Shown one piece after another: positions 1 through 8,891 of a stretch of DNA of 64,000 nt (its first letter is position 1; every line of letters starts with the position of its first letter). Made by a program: the position numbers and the translations under genes. The notes below the pieces were generated by a model, which made no database searches, was not told the DNA's origin, and saw only the letters and a program-made list of their open reading frames with translations. This DNA comes from Phenylobacterium aquaticum (lineage in GTDB: Bacteria; Pseudomonadota; Alphaproteobacteria; Caulobacterales; Caulobacteraceae): assembly GCA_947378305.1 (NCBI GenBank), contig CANCJJ010000001.1, positions 62,001 through 126,000 on the forward strand, given 5' to 3'.

Positions 1-342
1 TTGCCGCCCTTCTTCACCGACGACGAGGACCTGGCCCGCCAGATCGAACAGGCCGCTCAGACGACCGGCGATCCGGTCTGGCGGCTGCCCCTCTGGAAGG
101 GATATCTAGACTCCCTGGACTCCGACATTGCCGATATTCGCAATGACCCGGATGGCTGGGCCCAGGCTGGGGCCATGACCGCGGCCTTGTTCCTGCAACG
201 CTTCGCCCCCAAGGGGCCTTGGGCGCATTTCGACATCTTTGCCTGGAACCCCAGATCCCGTCCGGGCTTTCCATCCGGGGGGGAGGCCCAGGCCATTCGC
301 GGCCTCTACCAGATGCTCCGGACCCGGTTTCATGGGGTCTGA
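1..342 (+). CDS. Leucyl aminopeptidase family (M17) protein, C-terminal part
   Basis: Only the last 113 residues are inside the window; the frame is open at base 1, so the true start lies upstream. The visible part matches the C-terminal end of M17 metallo-aminopeptidases: 'WRLPLWKGY', 'SDIADI', 'AGAMTAALFLQRF' and 'WAHFDIFAWN' occur in the usual order. These cytoplasmic zinc/manganese enzymes remove N-terminal amino acids from peptides. The metal ligands and the NTDAEGRL signature would be upstream and cannot be checked. The stop codon overlaps the conserved start of the next gene by 11 bases, so the two are probably co-transcribed and translationally coupled. Confidence 0.9.
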   Translation: MPPFFTDDEDLARQIEQAAQTTGDPVWRLPLWKGYLDSLDSDIADIRNDPDGWAQAGAMTAALFLQRFAPKGPWAHFDIFAWNPRSRPGFPSGGEAQAIRGLYQMLRTRFHGV

Positions 343-1165
343 CCCGCGCATAACCCCCTGGCGAGCCGATCTCGCCAGTTCAGACCTGGAGGGGCGCATG
401 TCTGCCCCTGCCTATCGACAGCCGCGTCCGCACACGGTCGTGACGCCTGCCCTCCGGATTACCGCCACCCAGGCACCGGACAGCGAACAACAGGACCAGC
501 TGCTGTTTGGCGAGGTGTTTGATCTTCTGGACACTACCGGCGATCAGGCCTGGGGTCAGGCCCGACGGGATGGCTATGTCGGTTATGTGGACCTGGCGGC
601 CTTGGGCGCGGACCCTGGCTTGCCCACCCATCGGGTCTCGGCCATCCGCACCTATGCCTTCAGTGAGCCCAGCATCAAGTCGAGGGCCCTCGGGCCCTAT
701 TCCCTGAACTGTCTGATTTCGATCCAGGCCCGAGAGGGCCGCTTCCTTAAAGGCGCAAACACAGGCTGGTTCGTGGCCGAGCACCTGTCACCCATCGGCA
801 GCTTTGCCGGAGAGCCCGCGGCCGTGGCCGAACTTCACCTGGGGGCCGCCTATCTCTGGGGCGGTCGCGAGAGTCATGGGCTGGATTGTTCAGGACTGGT
901 TCAACAAGCCCTGCTGGCCTGTGGTCGCGCCTGTCCCCGGGATACCGATCAGCAGCAGGCCCTGGGCCAGGACATTGATCCCGAGGCCCTTGCCCGCGGC
1001 GATCTCGTGTTCTGGAAGGGCCATGTGGCCATGATGGTGAGCCAGACCCACATCATCCACGCCAATGCCCATCACATGGCCGTCGCCACGGAACCTCTCG
1101 CGGAGGCCTGGAGCCGCATTGCCCGGACCACGACCGGTGACCCGGTCGCCTTCCGAAGACTCTAG
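332..1165 (+). CDS. NlpC/P60 family peptidoglycan hydrolase with N-terminal SH3-like domain
   Basis: A 277-residue protein. Residues about 30-150 form a bacterial SH3-like region ('LLFGEVFDLL', 'DGYVGYVDL'), followed by a C-terminal NlpC/P60 cysteine peptidase domain. The catalytic triad is visible: Cys about 186 in 'LDCSGLVQ', His about 231 in 'GHVAMM', and a third polar residue (His about 243) in 'HIIHANAHH'. The family cleaves peptide stems or cross-links in peptidoglycan. No signal peptide is evident. I chose ATG 332 because 'SDPRITP...ADLA' resembles the conserved N-terminus of alphaproteobacterial homologues. An internal ATG at 398 has a better ribosome-binding site (GGAGG) and would give 255 residues. 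It overlaps the aminopeptidase gene upstream and converges with the cytochrome gene. Confidence 0.9.
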   Translation: MGSDPRITPWRADLASSDLEGRMSAPAYRQPRPHTVVTPALRITATQAPDSEQQDQLLFGEVFDLLDTTGDQAWGQARRDGYVGYVDLAALGADPGLPTHRVSAIRTYAFSEPSIKSRALGPYSLNCLISIQAREGRFLKGANTGWFVAEHLSPIGSFAGEPAAVAELHLGAAYLWGGRESHGLDCSGLVQQALLACGRACPRDTDQQQALGQDIDPEALARGDLVFWKGHVAMMVSQTHIIHANAHHMAVATEPLAEAWSRIARTTTGDPVAFRRL

Positions 1166-1803
1166 ACGGCGGGCTTGGCGCTCGCCGCTGCGGCGGGGGC
1201 AGCAGGCGCTTCACCCGCTTCCGCAGGGGCGGCGGCGGGCGCTGCAGCGGCGGCGGGGGCAGCGGCCGGAATCGGCAGGGTCGAGCCCTGGGCATGGAGG
1301 TAGGCGATCACATTGATGCGGTCTTCCGCCTTCTTCAGGCCGACGAAGGACATCTTGGTGCCAGAAATGTACTTTTGCGGGCCCGACAGGAATTCATAAA
1401 TGTGCTGGTAGTCCCAGATCGGCTGCTTGCCACCGAACTCGGTCATGCCCGCGGAATAGGCGAAGCCACCATGGCTGCCAGGCTTGCGACCAACCACACC
1501 CCAGAGGTTGGGTCCTGTGCCATTTGCGCCGCCATTGGCCGCATTGTGGCAGGACTGGCACTTTGCAAAGACGGCCTCGCCGGCCTTGACGTCTGCAATT
1601 GGCAGGACCGTGCCCCAATCGGGCGGAACATCAGCGACGGGCGCACCGCCAGCGTCGGCCTCAGCCGCAACTTCAATGGCATAGCCAGGTTTCTTGGGAG
1701 CTTCCGCCTCGAACAGGCCCGAGGTGAATTCGCGAAGGCCGACAATGGCCAAACCAGTCGCCAGTACGGCGCCAGCGATTTTGTTGAAATTCAGATCGCT
1801 CAT
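1162..1803 (-). CDS. cycM: Membrane-anchored c-type cytochrome (cytochrome c552/CycM type)
   Basis: A 213-residue protein with one N-terminal uncleaved membrane anchor (about residues 8-24) and a single class I cytochrome c domain facing the periplasm. The haem-binding motif is 'CQSCH' (residues 82-86), and the axial methionine is in 'GTKMSFVGL' (about 151). The C-terminal 35-40 residues are almost only Ala, Pro, Glu and Lys, a low-complexity tail. CycM-type cytochromes carry electrons from the bc1 complex to cytochrome aa3 oxidase. The gene is divergent from kdsB, an arrangement I recall from other alphaproteobacteria, and its last four bases overlap the NlpC gene end to end. Symbol assigned by architecture and context. 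Confidence 0.88.
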   Translation of the reverse strand: MSDLNFNKIAGAVLATGLAIVGLREFTSGLFEAEAPKKPGYAIEVAAEADAGGAPVADVPPDWGTVLPIADVKAGEAVFAKCQSCHNAANGGANGTGPNLWGVVGRKPGSHGGFAYSAGMTEFGGKQPIWDYQHIYEFLSGPQKYISGTKMSFVGLKKAEDRINVIAYLHAQGSTLPIPAAAPAAAAAPAAAPAEAGEAPAAPAAAASAKPAV

Positions 1804-1940
1804 CGTCCTGAAATCGGCCCTCTACTCGGCTGACATGATGGTCAGCGTTAGCACGGGAATCCCCGCCCCATATTGCGCCCGCGTCTCTTACACGCTACCG
1901 GCGCTCGCGCAACCAGCCAGTTGGGTGCAAGGGTACAGAT

Positions 1941-2684
1941 ATGACACCAATTATTCTCATACCTGCTCGCATGGCCGCAACGCGGCTGCCTGGAAAACCC
2001 CTCGCCGACATTGAGGGGCTACCCATGATTGTGCGGGTCATTCGTCAGGCGGAAGCCGCAAATATCGGGCCTGTCGCCGTGGCCGCCGGGGACATGGAGA
2101 TCGTTGAGGCTGTTCAAAGGGCCGGGGCGCGCGCAATCCTGACCGACCCGCACCTGCCTTCGGGTTCGGACCGAATCGTAGCTGCCCTGGCCGAGTTGGA
2201 CCCCCAGGGACACCACGACGTTATCATCAACCTTCAGGGGGATATCCCCTTCATTCAGCCAGAAGCGGTGAAGGCCTGTGCAGATCTGCTGGCCAGTCAG
2301 CCGGATTGTGACATTTCCACCGTCATGGTGGCCGAGGCTGATCGTGCCGAGCGCAGCAATCCCGACATTCCCAAGGTCGTTGCCGCCATGGCCGCCGATG
2401 GCCGGTCTGGCCGGGCCCTCTATTTCACCCGATCTGTCCTCTATGGCGATGCGCCCGTCTGGCTGCACCATGGAATCTATGGCTATCGCCGCGAGGCCCT
2501 CCTGGGATTCACCGCCGCCCCGCCCTCGCCCCTGGAACAAAGGGAGCGGCTGGAACAGCTCAGGGCGCTGGAACTTGGCATGACCCTTTGGGCCGCAGTG
2601 CTGGACGAAGCACCGATTTCCGTGGACAACCCGGCAGATCTTGAGCGCGCCCGCGCCCATGCCCGCTCGCTGAAAGGACGCTAA
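1941..2684 (+). CDS. kdsB: 3-deoxy-manno-octulosonate cytidylyltransferase
   Basis: A 247-residue cytoplasmic enzyme that activates Kdo with CTP to give CMP-Kdo for the lipopolysaccharide inner core. The N-terminal nucleotide-binding signature 'IPARMAATRLPGKPL' is intact. Other family blocks are 'HLPSGSDRI', 'INLQGDIPFI', 'GIYGYRREAL' and the C-terminal 'SVDNPADLERAR'. Length is normal for the family. ATG 1941 has a weak AAGGG ribosome site upstream. Its stop overlaps the pheA start by one base (TAATG), so the two are translationally coupled. Confidence 0.97.
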   Translation: MTPIILIPARMAATRLPGKPLADIEGLPMIVRVIRQAEAANIGPVAVAAGDMEIVEAVQRAGARAILTDPHLPSGSDRIVAALAELDPQGHHDVIINLQGDIPFIQPEAVKACADLLASQPDCDISTVMVAEADRAERSNPDIPKVVAAMAADGRSGRALYFTRSVLYGDAPVWLHHGIYGYRREALLGFTAAPPSPLEQRERLEQLRALELGMTLWAAVLDEAPISVDNPADLERARAHARSLKGR

Positions 2685-3553
2685 TGGCCCAGGGACGAAT
2701 CGCCTTCCAGGGAGAGTTGGGCGCAAACAGCCATGAGGCCTGTCTGGCCGCCTATCCGGATATGGAACCGGTTCCCCATGCCAGTTTCGAAGACGCCTTC
2801 GAGGCCATAAAGTCCGGCGACTGCCAGCTGGGCATGATCCCGGTGGAGAATTCAATCGCCGGGCGGGTGGCAGATGTCCATCACCTCCTGCCCTCCTCCG
2901 GCCTGAAGATCATCGGCGAGCATTTCAAGCCAATCCATTTTCAGCTCATGGCCAATCCCGGAGTCCGGCTGGAAGAGATTCGCAGCGTGGCCTCCATGCC
3001 CATTGCCCTGACTCAGTGTCGCAAGACCGTGCGTCGGTTGAACCTGACCACAGATTCCGTGGGGGATACGGCCCTGGCCGCCAAACGCCTGGCCGAGCAC
3101 CCGGACCCGACGGGGGCCGCCATTGCCCCGGCCCTGGCCGCAAGCCTCTATGGCCTGGAAATCCTGCTGCGGGATGTTGAGGATACGCCGGACAATACAA
3201 CCCGGTTCCTGGTCATGACCGCTGAGGAAAATCCGCCTTCACCGCCCCTGACCCAGCCCTGCATGACCAGCTTCGTCTTTCAGGTGCGCAACATGCCCGC
3301 CGCCCTCTACAAGGCACTGGGCGGATTTGCGACCAATGGGGTCAACCTGACCAAACTCGAAAGCTATATGGAGAACGCAGCCTTCACTGCGACCTTCTTC
3401 TATTCGGAAATCGACGGTCGGCCAGAAGACCCCGGCGTGGCCCGGGCCTTTGAAGAATTGCAGTTCTTCTGCCAGCGGTTCGAAATCCTGGGCACCTATC
3501 CGGCCGCCGACTTCCGCCGCCATAGCTGGGGCGGGAATACGGTTACGTCCTGA
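2684..3553 (+). CDS. pheA: Prephenate dehydratase (monofunctional)
   Basis: A 289-residue enzyme converting prephenate to phenylpyruvate in phenylalanine synthesis. The catalytic PDT domain spans about residues 5-185 and includes 'IPVENSIAGRV' and the catalytic threonine motif 'NTTRFLVM'. A C-terminal ACT domain (about 200-280, with 'KLESYMEN') would bind phenylalanine for feedback inhibition. There is no chorismate mutase domain, as is usual in alphaproteobacteria. It starts on the last base of kdsB and ends convergently 12 bases from nudC. Confidence 0.96.
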   Translation: MAQGRIAFQGELGANSHEACLAAYPDMEPVPHASFEDAFEAIKSGDCQLGMIPVENSIAGRVADVHHLLPSSGLKIIGEHFKPIHFQLMANPGVRLEEIRSVASMPIALTQCRKTVRRLNLTTDSVGDTALAAKRLAEHPDPTGAAIAPALAASLYGLEILLRDVEDTPDNTTRFLVMTAEENPPSPPLTQPCMTSFVFQVRNMPAALYKALGGFATNGVNLTKLESYMENAAFTATFFYSEIDGRPEDPGVARAFEELQFFCQRFEILGTYPAADFRRHSWGGNTVTS

Positions 3554-3565
3554 GACTGGGGCGCT

Positions 3566-4489
3566 CTACCCCTCAGCCCAGGCCTTGATGAGCTGATGGG
3601 CAATGGCCATGCCGCCGGGGGCAAAGGTGCCCTCGATCTTCCCGGCCAGCAGGTCCCGGGCCTCGGTCTTGGTGAACCAGCGCACCTCTGACAGTTCCGT
3701 CTGGTCCGGGGCCGCATTGTCGTCCGCCACCTGGGCGATCAGGCCGATCATGAGCGAGTTGGGAAAAGGCCAGGGCTGGGTGGAATGATAGGCCACCGAG
3801 GTTGTGCGCAGGCCCGCCTCTTCGAACAGCTCCCGCGCACAGGCTTCCTCAATGGATTCGCCGGGCTCCAGAAAGCCGGCCAGGGAGGAGAACATCCCCT
3901 TGGGCCACAGGGCCTGACGTCCCAGCATGCAGCGGTCCTCGTGCACGGCCAGCATAATCACAACCGGGTCGGTGCGGGGGAAATGTTCGGCGTTACAGGC
4001 CCGGCAGACCCGCTTCCAGCCGCCCTCGGCGGGCTCCGAGGCCTCGCCACAGCCGGAGCAGTGCTTGTGCTTGCGCCGCCACTCAAACATGCCCTTAGCC
4101 GTGCCAAGAATGGCCGTCTCCGTGGCAGGCAGGCGGCTGGCCAGACCGCGCATGTCTTCGAATCGGCCCAGCCCCTGGAGCGGACCATCCACCGGGTCTG
4201 CCGCACCCTCGACATCAAGCGCGAAGATGGCCGTGTCCTTCCAGAGTCCCATGAAAAGCAGGCGCTCCGGCCCACCGGACAGGTCCCGGACCATGCGGGC
4301 AGGAAGGTAGGCGACTTGCAGCCCGCCCTCCTTGGTCGGCTCCACAAGGGGTTTGCCATTCCACAAGACCAGCCCCAGGGACTGGTCCGAAGACAGCTGT
4401 TCAGCAAGCCATGCCTCGTCCTTGCGGCGCTCACTAGCGCGGTCGAGGGGGTTGCCGGCGAAGGTGTTGGTAAAGGCGGTCAGGGTCAT
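3566..4489 (-). CDS. nudC: NAD(+)/NADH pyrophosphatase (Nudix)
   Basis: A 307-residue Nudix hydrolase of the NudC family, which splits NAD(H) to NMN(H) and AMP and can remove NAD caps from RNA 5' ends. Visible in order are the zinc ribbon ('CSGCGEAS' ... 'VCRACNAEHFPRTDP'), the Nudix box 'GFLEPGESIEEACARELF' followed by EEAG, and the NudC-specific tail motif 'QPWPFPNSLMIG'. The ORF track begins at 4525. I prefer ATG 4489 because homologues usually begin shortly before 'TFAGNPLDR'. The gene is divergent from the SRP RNA/dnaX unit. Confidence 0.94.
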   Translation of the reverse strand: MTLTAFTNTFAGNPLDRASERRKDEAWLAEQLSSDQSLGLVLWNGKPLVEPTKEGGLQVAYLPARMVRDLSGGPERLLFMGLWKDTAIFALDVEGAADPVDGPLQGLGRFEDMRGLASRLPATETAILGTAKGMFEWRRKHKHCSGCGEASEPAEGGWKRVCRACNAEHFPRTDPVVIMLAVHEDRCMLGRQALWPKGMFSSLAGFLEPGESIEEACARELFEEAGLRTTSVAYHSTQPWPFPNSLMIGLIAQVADDNAAPDQTELSEVRWFTKTEARDLLAGKIEGTFAPGGMAIAHQLIKAWAEG

Positions 4490-4555
4490 TTTTCCATAAT
4501 AGCGCAGGATTCTCTGAACGGACATGCTTGCGTGAAAGCGCGTGGACCGCGATAT

Positions 4556-4661
4556 AGGGGGCGGAGATCGGCGACGGGCGGACGCCTCGCCAACCCGGTC
4601 AGGTCCGGAAGGAAGCAGCCGTAACGAGTTTCGCTCCGGGTCGTCGTTCGGTCTCCACCCT
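4556..4661 (+). ncRNA. ffs: Small bacterial signal recognition particle RNA (4.5S type)
   Basis: The stretch contains the nearly invariant SRP RNA domain IV core 'GGTCAGGTCCGGAAGGAAGC' followed by AGCC, which binds Ffh. Flanking sequences can fold into the long hairpin: 'GGGGCGGAGATCG' near the 5' end pairs imperfectly with 'CGGTCTCCACCC' near 4650-4660. Total length of about 105 bases fits the small proteobacterial form. It ends about 17 bases before dnaX, a frequent alphaproteobacterial neighbour. The exact ends are estimated from pairing. With YidC it serves insertion of membrane proteins. Confidence 0.93.
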
Positions 4662-4677
4662 AGATTTCAAGGCAAAC

Positions 4678-6510
4678 ATGGCCGTCGACGACATCCTGCC
4701 AGATCCCGAGACACCCGAGCGTGATCCGAATACGGCGGACATGTTCGGTGGCGCTGTCGCTCCCCTCACGCCGACACCCCTGGATGTGACCGCCCGCCCC
4801 CCCTCTGCAGAGGACGGCGCGGCCTATACCGTGCTGGCCCGGAAATATCGGCCCCGCACCTTCGATGACCTCTATGGCCAGGATGCCATGGTGAGGACCT
4901 TGAAGAATGCCTTTGGCTCAGGCCGGATTGCCCATGCCTTCATGCTGACCGGCGTCCGGGGGGTGGGCAAGACCACGACAGCCCGCCTGCTGGCCCGGGC
5001 CTTGAACTTTGAAACCGAGACCCAGCATGCCCCGACCCTGGACCTGAGCACCGATGGCCGACATTGCCGGGCCATTATCGAAGGCCGGCACATGGATGTG
5101 CTGGAACTCGACGCCGCCAGCCGCACCGGGGTCGAGGCCATGCGCGAACTTCTGGATGGCGTGCGCTATGCCCCGGTCGAGGCGCGCTACAAGGTCTATA
5201 TCATTGACGAAGTGCACATGCTGTCGTCCGGGGCCTTCAATGCCCTGCTAAAGACCCTGGAAGAGCCACCGCCCCACGCCAAGTTCATCTTTGCCACCAC
5301 CGAGATCCGCAAGGTGCCGGTGACCATCCTCTCCCGCTGCCAGCGGTTTGACCTGCGCCGGGTTGAACCCGATGTCATCGTCAAAAATTTGGACATGATC
5401 TGTGAGGCCGAGGGGGTCAAGGTCGAGGCGGAAGGTCTGATCCTGATTGCCCGGGCCGCCGAGGGCTCGGTGCGCGACGCCCAGTCCATGCTGGATCAGG
5501 CCCTTGTCCAGGGGGAACCCGGGCAGACGGTTTCCGCCGCCCTGATCCGTGACATGCTCGGCCTGGCCGACCGGGGTCAGACCATTACCCTGTTTGAACA
5601 GGTCCTGCGGGGGGAGGCCGGCGCGGCCATCGACACCTTCCGCCAACTCTACAACTATGGCGCAGAACCGGGTCAGCTCCTGCTCGATCTGATGGAACAT
5701 GCCCATGGTGCCTCGGTCGCCAAGGCCATAGGCCCCCAGGCCCTGACCCTGCCCAAGGACCAGGCCGGGCGACTGGCGGCCATCGGAGCCGCCATTTCGG
5801 CGGGAACCCTGTCACGCATCTGGCAAATGCTGTTGCGGGCCCATGAAGAAGTTGCCCGCGCGCCCGATCCGGCCGCAGCCGGCGACATGGTCCTGATCCG
5901 GCTGGCCTATGCGGCCGACCTGCCCGGCCCGGAAGAGGCCTTGAAACGGCTCCAGTCCGGCGAAGCGCCAGCTCCGGGCCTGACCCCTGCGCCCTCCGGC
6001 GGTCCAGGGGTATCCATGTCCGGCCAGGGGGGCGGATCGGCGGCGCGCATGGCCGCACCCCAGACCCTGACGGCCCAATCCCTGGCCCCCCAGGCCCCGC
6101 CCGTTCTCCAGAGCTTCAATGATGTCCTGGCCCTGATCGAACAGCGCCGGGACATTGCCCTGCGCCTGGACGTGGAACGCTTTGTCAGGCCGGTGAGCTT
6201 CCGCCCTGGAGCCATAGAATTCGAGCCCGCCCCCGGAGCCCCGGCCAATCTGGCCCAACGCCTGGTCAGCCGCCTGAAGGAATGGACCGGTCAGCCCTGG
6301 CTCATCGCGGCCCAGGGCGGCGGCGGGGCCGAGAGCCTCTGGGAACGCCAGAAACGCGAAGAAGGGGAAACCCGCGACGAGGTCGGAACCGACCCCTTTG
6401 TCCGCGCCGTCATGGCCGCCTTTCCGGGAACCGAGATCATCCAGATCCGCAACCTGCCCGTCCCCGACCTGGCCCCCCTGGACGAAACCACCGGCACGGA
6501 CGACGACTAA
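4678..6510 (+). CDS. dnaX: DNA polymerase III subunits gamma and tau
   Basis: A 610-residue clamp-loader ATPase. Domain I starts at about residue 50 ('YTVLARKYRPRTFDDL'), with Walker A 'GVRGVGKTT' at 92-100, Walker B 'IIDEVHML' and the 'LSRCQRFDLRR' sensor/arginine-finger segment. A Pro/Ala-rich linker covers about 420-480, and the rest is the C-terminal tau region. The zinc module between Walker A and B is reduced: only one cysteine ('GRHCRAI') remains of the four present in E. coli. An extension of about 45 residues precedes the AAA+ domain. No slippery A-tract for frameshifting is obvious. It follows the SRP RNA directly. Confidence 0.96.
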   Translation: MAVDDILPDPETPERDPNTADMFGGAVAPLTPTPLDVTARPPSAEDGAAYTVLARKYRPRTFDDLYGQDAMVRTLKNAFGSGRIAHAFMLTGVRGVGKTTTARLLARALNFETETQHAPTLDLSTDGRHCRAIIEGRHMDVLELDAASRTGVEAMRELLDGVRYAPVEARYKVYIIDEVHMLSSGAFNALLKTLEEPPPHAKFIFATTEIRKVPVTILSRCQRFDLRRVEPDVIVKNLDMICEAEGVKVEAEGLILIARAAEGSVRDAQSMLDQALVQGEPGQTVSAALIRDMLGLADRGQTITLFEQVLRGEAGAAIDTFRQLYNYGAEPGQLLLDLMEHAHGASVAKAIGPQALTLPKDQAGRLAAIGAAISAGTLSRIWQMLLRAHEEVARAPDPAAAGDMVLIRLAYAADLPGPEEALKRLQSGEAPAPGLTPAPSGGPGVSMSGQGGGSAARMAAPQTLTAQSLAPQAPPVLQSFNDVLALIEQRRDIALRLDVERFVRPVSFRPGAIEFEPAPGAPANLAQRLVSRLKEWTGQPWLIAAQGGGGAESLWERQKREEGETRDEVGTDPFVRAVMAAFPGTEIIQIRNLPVPDLAPLDETTGTDDD

Positions 6511-6585
6511 AGTCATTAAGACCTCGCATAGTCACGCACCTGGGAATGTGTCCTTCCGGATGGGACGTAAATCCGGTCCAAAATC

Positions 6586-6750
6586 TCATTCCACATCGAA
6601 TTTTACCCGCCGTCCGTCGCGCAAGAGGCCACAGAGCAGACCATTGATCAGGTCATCACTGGCCTCCCCAATCTCTTCCAGATGGAGCCTGTCCATCAGC
6701 GCCGCCCTGTCCAGGTTCTGAACGGCCAGCCACGCGACATTTAGTCCCAT
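6586..6750 (-). CDS. Small hypothetical protein, 54 residues, antisense between dnaX and recR
   Basis: Too short for the ORF track. It starts 'MGLNVAWLAVQNLDRAALM' and ends 'GRRVKFDVE'. An AAGGAG ribosome-binding site lies about 8 bases before the ATG at 6750, and the composition looks protein-like (amphipathic, acidic), so I consider it probably translated. I recognise no domain. I have a vague recollection of longer Caulobacterales hypothetical proteins with a similar start, in which case this would be a shortened member; I cannot verify that. It sits where ybaB is normally found between dnaX and recR, but on the opposite strand. Confidence 0.5.
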   Translation of the reverse strand: MGLNVAWLAVQNLDRAALMDRLHLEEIGEASDDLINGLLCGLLRDGRRVKFDVE

Positions 6751-6978
6751 CCCAGGTCTCCTTTGTTAGCCTCATAAAGACATTGAAAAGCCAGGTGAAT
6801 CCCCGGCGCAAAACCGACGGGCCGGTATTTCGCGCCCAGGTCGCGCGTCAGTTGACGAGACGCCCGCCTGGCCCCGCCCCGCATTGGGACTGTGCCCGTC
6901 CCCTGAATCGACCCATAGTGCGTGCCATTCTCGTGTATTCGGCGGTGGAAATTCGCCTCAAACTGACCTGGAGACCCC
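6751..6978. other. Gene-poor stretch between the small antisense ORF and recR
   Basis: About 228 bases without a convincing gene. The ORF-track entries here (72 aa on the plus strand, 96 aa on the minus strand) run into recR in the wrong frame and match nothing I know. The region should hold the promoter of recR on one strand and that of the 54-residue ORF on the other. I found no YbaB-like peptide in any frame. Confidence 0.5.
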
Positions 6979-7581
6979 TTGGCTGCGTCTGCTGGACCTG
7001 AAATTGAGCGCCTGATCTCGCTCCTGTCCAAGCTGCCGGGGCTGGGTCCAAGGTCGGCGCGACGGGCGGCCCTGGCCCTGTTGAAACGTCGGGATCAGCT
7101 GCTTCTGCCCCTGTCCGAGGCCTTGTCTCAGGCCGCGACCAAGGTCCGCACCTGCACCACATGCGGGGCCCTGGACACCCAGGACCCTTGCGCCATCTGC
7201 GCCGATCCCGCCCGGGACAACAGCCTGATCTGCGTCGTTGAAGAGGTCGGGGCGCTCTGGGCCATGGAACGCGCCGGGGCCTTCCGGGGACGCTATCACG
7301 TGCTGGGCGGGCTCCTGTCGGCTCTGGATGGAGTTGGACCGGCGGACTTGCGGATCAAGACCCTGGTGGAGCGCGCCAGTGCAAATGGGGTTCGGGAAGT
7401 CATACTGGCCCTGCCCGCGACGGTGGATGGCCAGACCACCGCCCATTATCTGGCCGAAAGCCTGGCCCAGGCGGGGGTGTCCGTGACCATGCTGGCGCGG
7501 GGTGTCCCGGTGGGCGGGGACCTGGACTGGCTGGATGACGGGACAATCGCCCAGGCCATGCGCGCCCGCCGACCGGCTTGA
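6979..7581 (+). CDS. recR: Recombination protein RecR
   Basis: A 200-residue protein of the RecFOR pathway, which loads RecA at single-strand gaps. Features in order are the helix-hairpin-helix ('[18 protein letters not shown]', residues 11-28), the four-cysteine zinc finger ('[16 protein letters not shown]'), the Toprim domain ('[16 protein letters not shown]', then 'RYHVLGG') and a Walker B-like C-terminal part. The start is TTG, with GGAG seven bases upstream. Length is standard. YbaB/EbfC, its usual upstream partner, is absent. Confidence 0.96.
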   Translation: MAASAGPEIERLISLLSKLPGLGPRSARRAALALLKRRDQLLLPLSEALSQAATKVRTCTTCGALDTQDPCAICADPARDNSLICVVEEVGALWAMERAGAFRGRYHVLGGLLSALDGVGPADLRIKTLVERASANGVREVILALPATVDGQTTAHYLAESLAQAGVSVTMLARGVPVGGDLDWLDDGTIAQAMRARRPA

Positions 7582-7620
7582 GAAGGTGACAGGACCGGGG
7601 ATCGGGGCTAGGAACGCAAC

Positions 7621-8868
7621 ATGAACACCAACCTGATCCCAACCCTCGCGGGCTTTGCCGTGGCCCTTGTGGCCCTGGCCTGGGCCTTTTTCGAACGCCG
7701 TCGTGCGGATACCGCCGAGGCAAGGGTCTGGGCGCTTCAGGACACGGCCGCCCGGGTGAAGGTCATTGAGGAAATGGCCGCGCGAAATGAGGGCCTCCTG
7801 CAGGCCGAAGCCGCCAATGCGATTGCCGAACAGCTCTTGCGGCGGGCGGATGAGACCTTTCACAATCGCGAGCAACTCGCAGAGGCCAGGCTTGAAGCCC
7901 AGCTAAAACCCGTGGCGGAAACCCTGGCCCGGTTTCAGGAACAGGTGACGGCCGTCGAGAAGGTTCGGCTGGAGGAAACCGGCGGACTGAAGGAACAGAT
8001 TGCCGCCCTCATGCGCGCCTCAACTGCCACCCAGGACGAAGCCCGCAAGCTGTCGGCCGCCCTGGGACGCGGCGCGGGCGTTCAGGGGCGCTGGGGTGAA
8101 CAGACCCTGCGCAATGTGCTGGAAATGGCGGGCCTGCAAAACCGGTTCGACTTCAACGAGCAGGTCTCCATCGCCGCCTCGGAAGGTCGGCGACGGCCAG
8201 ACGTGGTGGTCCGCATGCCCGGTGGCGGGGAGCTGATCATTGACGCCAAGGTCTCCCTGAATGCCTTTCTAGAGGCTCAGGAAACCTCGGATGAGGGCCT
8301 TCGCGAGGCCGCCCTGGTGCGCCATGCCGAAAGCGTCCGGGCCCATGTAAGGGGCCTGTCCTCAAAGGCCTACCAAGACGAAATGGGGGCCAGTGCGGAC
8401 TTTGTCGCCATGTTTGTTCCCGGCGACGGATTCCTGGTCGCCGCCCTGGATCGCCGTCCGGAACTGCTGAATGAAGCCATGGCGCAGAAGGTTGTGATCG
8501 TCACACCCTCGACCCTCTTTGCCCTCTGCAAGGCCGTGTCCTATGGCTGGCGCGTGGAGGAACAGGCCAAGGGAGCGGCCGAAATCGCCAAGGTGGCCCG
8601 GGAACTCTACAAACGGCTGGCGGATATGGGGGGACATGTGGCCTCCGTCGGCAAGGCCCTCGGCACGGCGGTCGAAAAATACAATTCGATGGTGGGCACC
8701 CTGGAGACCCGCGTCCTGCCCCAGGCCCGGCGCTTTGAAGACCTGGGCGTGGATCATGAAGGCAAGGACATGCCCGAGCTGGCGCAGGTCGAAACCGGGA
8801 TTCGCCCCCTGACGCGGCTCCTCCAAACCCCTGACCCGGGGAATGACACCGGCTTGACGCGCGGTTAG
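7621..8868 (+). CDS. rmuC: DNA recombination protein RmuC homologue
   Basis: A 415-residue protein. An N-terminal hydrophobic anchor (about residues 5-24) is followed by a long coiled coil (about 30-135, rich in Ala, Glu and Arg), and then the RmuC nuclease-like core with '[17 protein letters not shown]', '[12 protein letters not shown]' and '[10 protein letters not shown]'. RmuC limits inversion and other rearrangement between short inverted repeats in E. coli; the biochemical activity is inferred from fold. It lies between recR and def, all on the plus strand, with short gaps that allow one transcript. Confidence 0.93.
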   Translation: MNTNLIPTLAGFAVALVALAWAFFERRRADTAEARVWALQDTAARVKVIEEMAARNEGLLQAEAANAIAEQLLRRADETFHNREQLAEARLEAQLKPVAETLARFQEQVTAVEKVRLEETGGLKEQIAALMRASTATQDEARKLSAALGRGAGVQGRWGEQTLRNVLEMAGLQNRFDFNEQVSIAASEGRRRPDVVVRMPGGGELIIDAKVSLNAFLEAQETSDEGLREAALVRHAESVRAHVRGLSSKAYQDEMGASADFVAMFVPGDGFLVAALDRRPELLNEAMAQKVVIVTPSTLFALCKAVSYGWRVEEQAKGAAEIAKVARELYKRLADMGGHVASVGKALGTAVEKYNSMVGTLETRVLPQARRFEDLGVDHEGKDMPELAQVETGIRPLTRLLQTPDPGNDTGLTRG

Positions 8869-8891
8869 CGCATGACTACCTCCAGATCATC

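Noticed and set aside
6741-7031. 96-residue minus-strand ORF overlapping the recR start
   Set aside because: Runs into recR antisense, has no recognisable domain and no ribosome site; the 54-residue ORF nearby is better supported.
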